Origin: Serripes groenlandicus
Taxonomy: Eukaryota > Mollusca > Bivalvia > Cardiida > Cardiidae
DNA length: 64,000 nt
Assembly: GCA_031761405.1 (NCBI GenBank)
Contig: JASEVX010000007.1
Coordinates: 44,036,411 to 44,100,410 of the forward strand
Reading direction: 5' to 3'
Shown: positions 63,473-64,000 of the stretch, piece by piece
Layout of the letters: each line of letters opens with the position of its first letter
How positions within the stretch are numbered: the stretch's first letter is position 1
Made by a program: the position numbers and the translations under genes
The notes under the pieces: generated by a model
What the model was told of the DNA's origin: nothing
Database searches by the model: none
What the model saw: only the letters and a program-made list of their open reading frames with translations

Positions 63473-63734
63473 GGCAAACATTGTATTGGTTACAAATCAG
63501 TCAGAGTAAATTCAACTTTTTTAAAAACACTTTTAACTTTCAACAACATCATTATTGTACAATGGACATTTGAAATTCCCTTCACAAAATGGTCTGCCCG
63601 GCGCGCCAATCCAAATGGCTTACCTTCAACATTAAGCAGCAATGTTAATAACGTATCATCTTTAACCCATTGACCGATATATTATTTCATATTTAGAACA
63701 AAGTTTTAGTTCGAGTGATGTTTTGCGTACTTTC
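63473..63734. other. No gene recognised
   Basis: Nothing identifiable. Confidence 0.45.
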
Positions 63735-64000
63735 AATTGTATTTCAGTTACATCACGGCGTATCAAGGGTTAATGACCAGTTCTATGTATACCGGTACAG
63801 TTCTATGTATACCGGTACAGTTCTGTGTATACCGGTACAGTTCTATGTATACCGGTACTTTTTATCCTGACACCGACTCATCAGTCGTGATGCTACCCGC
63901 AATCCTGACACCGACTCATCAGTCGTAATGCTCTCCGCAATCCTGACACCGACTCATCAGTCGTGATGCTACCCGCAATCCTGACACAGACTCATCAGTC
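63735..64000 (-). mobile_element. SINE (body 1) with two internal tandem expansions, cut by the window edge
   Basis: TTTCAGTTACATCACGGCGT at the left is the shared tail in reverse. The body segment is expanded twice: a 20-bp unit TTCTATGTATACCGGTACAG four times (63781-63858), and a 38-bp unit starting ATCCTGACACCGACTCATCA at 63864, 63902, 63940 and 63978, continuing past the end of the window. A normal copy has each segment once. Confidence 0.75.

Noticed and set aside
1..64000. LINE, LTR retrotransposon or viral genes
   Set aside because: No reverse transcriptase, integrase, gag or capsid-like frame was seen on either strand; only SINE tails hint at a LINE elsewhere.

Overview
The window looks like AT-rich nuclear DNA of a mollusc, most likely a bivalve. 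The grounds are three eukaryotic-type tRNA genes without encoded CCA, several tRNA-headed SINE families, a 5S-rRNA-derived sequence, many palindromic MITEs, several satellites, and a diffuse repeat at 38.05-38.37 kb of a type I recall from bivalve genomes. I see no convincing host protein-coding gene: apart from one transposase, every reading frame is short and falls in repeats or is unremarkable. The species cannot be named from this sequence alone.

The main gene is an intact 1,473-codon transposase on the minus strand (9360-13781). It lies in what appears to be a complete 6.3-kb DNA transposon (8502-14822) with inverted termini beginning TAGTCCGGCAGCCA and a 3-bp TAA target duplication. The protein combines N-terminal Cys/His zinc-binding motifs, a DDE-type acidic core, a FEN1/XPG-like nuclease region and a C-terminal CXC cysteine cluster. 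This fits the Academ superfamily (XPG-bearing type), although the family name comes from memory and was not searched.

Three tRNA-Thr(UGU) genes lie on the plus strand at 4971, 14957 and 18643. Two of them also share downstream flanking sequence, which points to segmental duplication.

The rest is a nested layer of non-autonomous elements. Family A is a TTAA-flanked (piggyBac-like) hairpin MITE of about 230 bp with termini TTAACCCTTTCCC; about 45 copies and fragments are scattered through the window. Families B, C, D and E are other palindromic MITEs, and there is a 1.0-kb non-autonomous hAT element with an exact 8-bp duplication (7298-8297). The tRNA-headed SINEs have different heads and bodies but share a 3' tail (CCGTGATATAACTGAA, then TTGTTGAAAACGGCGTTAAA). 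Satellites have periods of 96 bp (24.3 kb), 86 bp (42.3-44.0 kb), 31 bp (44.6 kb), about 70 bp (59.4 kb), 26 bp (59.8 kb), and 20 and 38 bp (63.8 kb). Two of them appear to have grown out of family A.

The most notable signals are the transposon with its fused nuclease, the paired (compensatory) changes in the family A hairpin, and a near-identical 19-bp hairpin tip shared by families A and B. Coordinates of degenerate repeats are approximate, to within about 5-20 bases.
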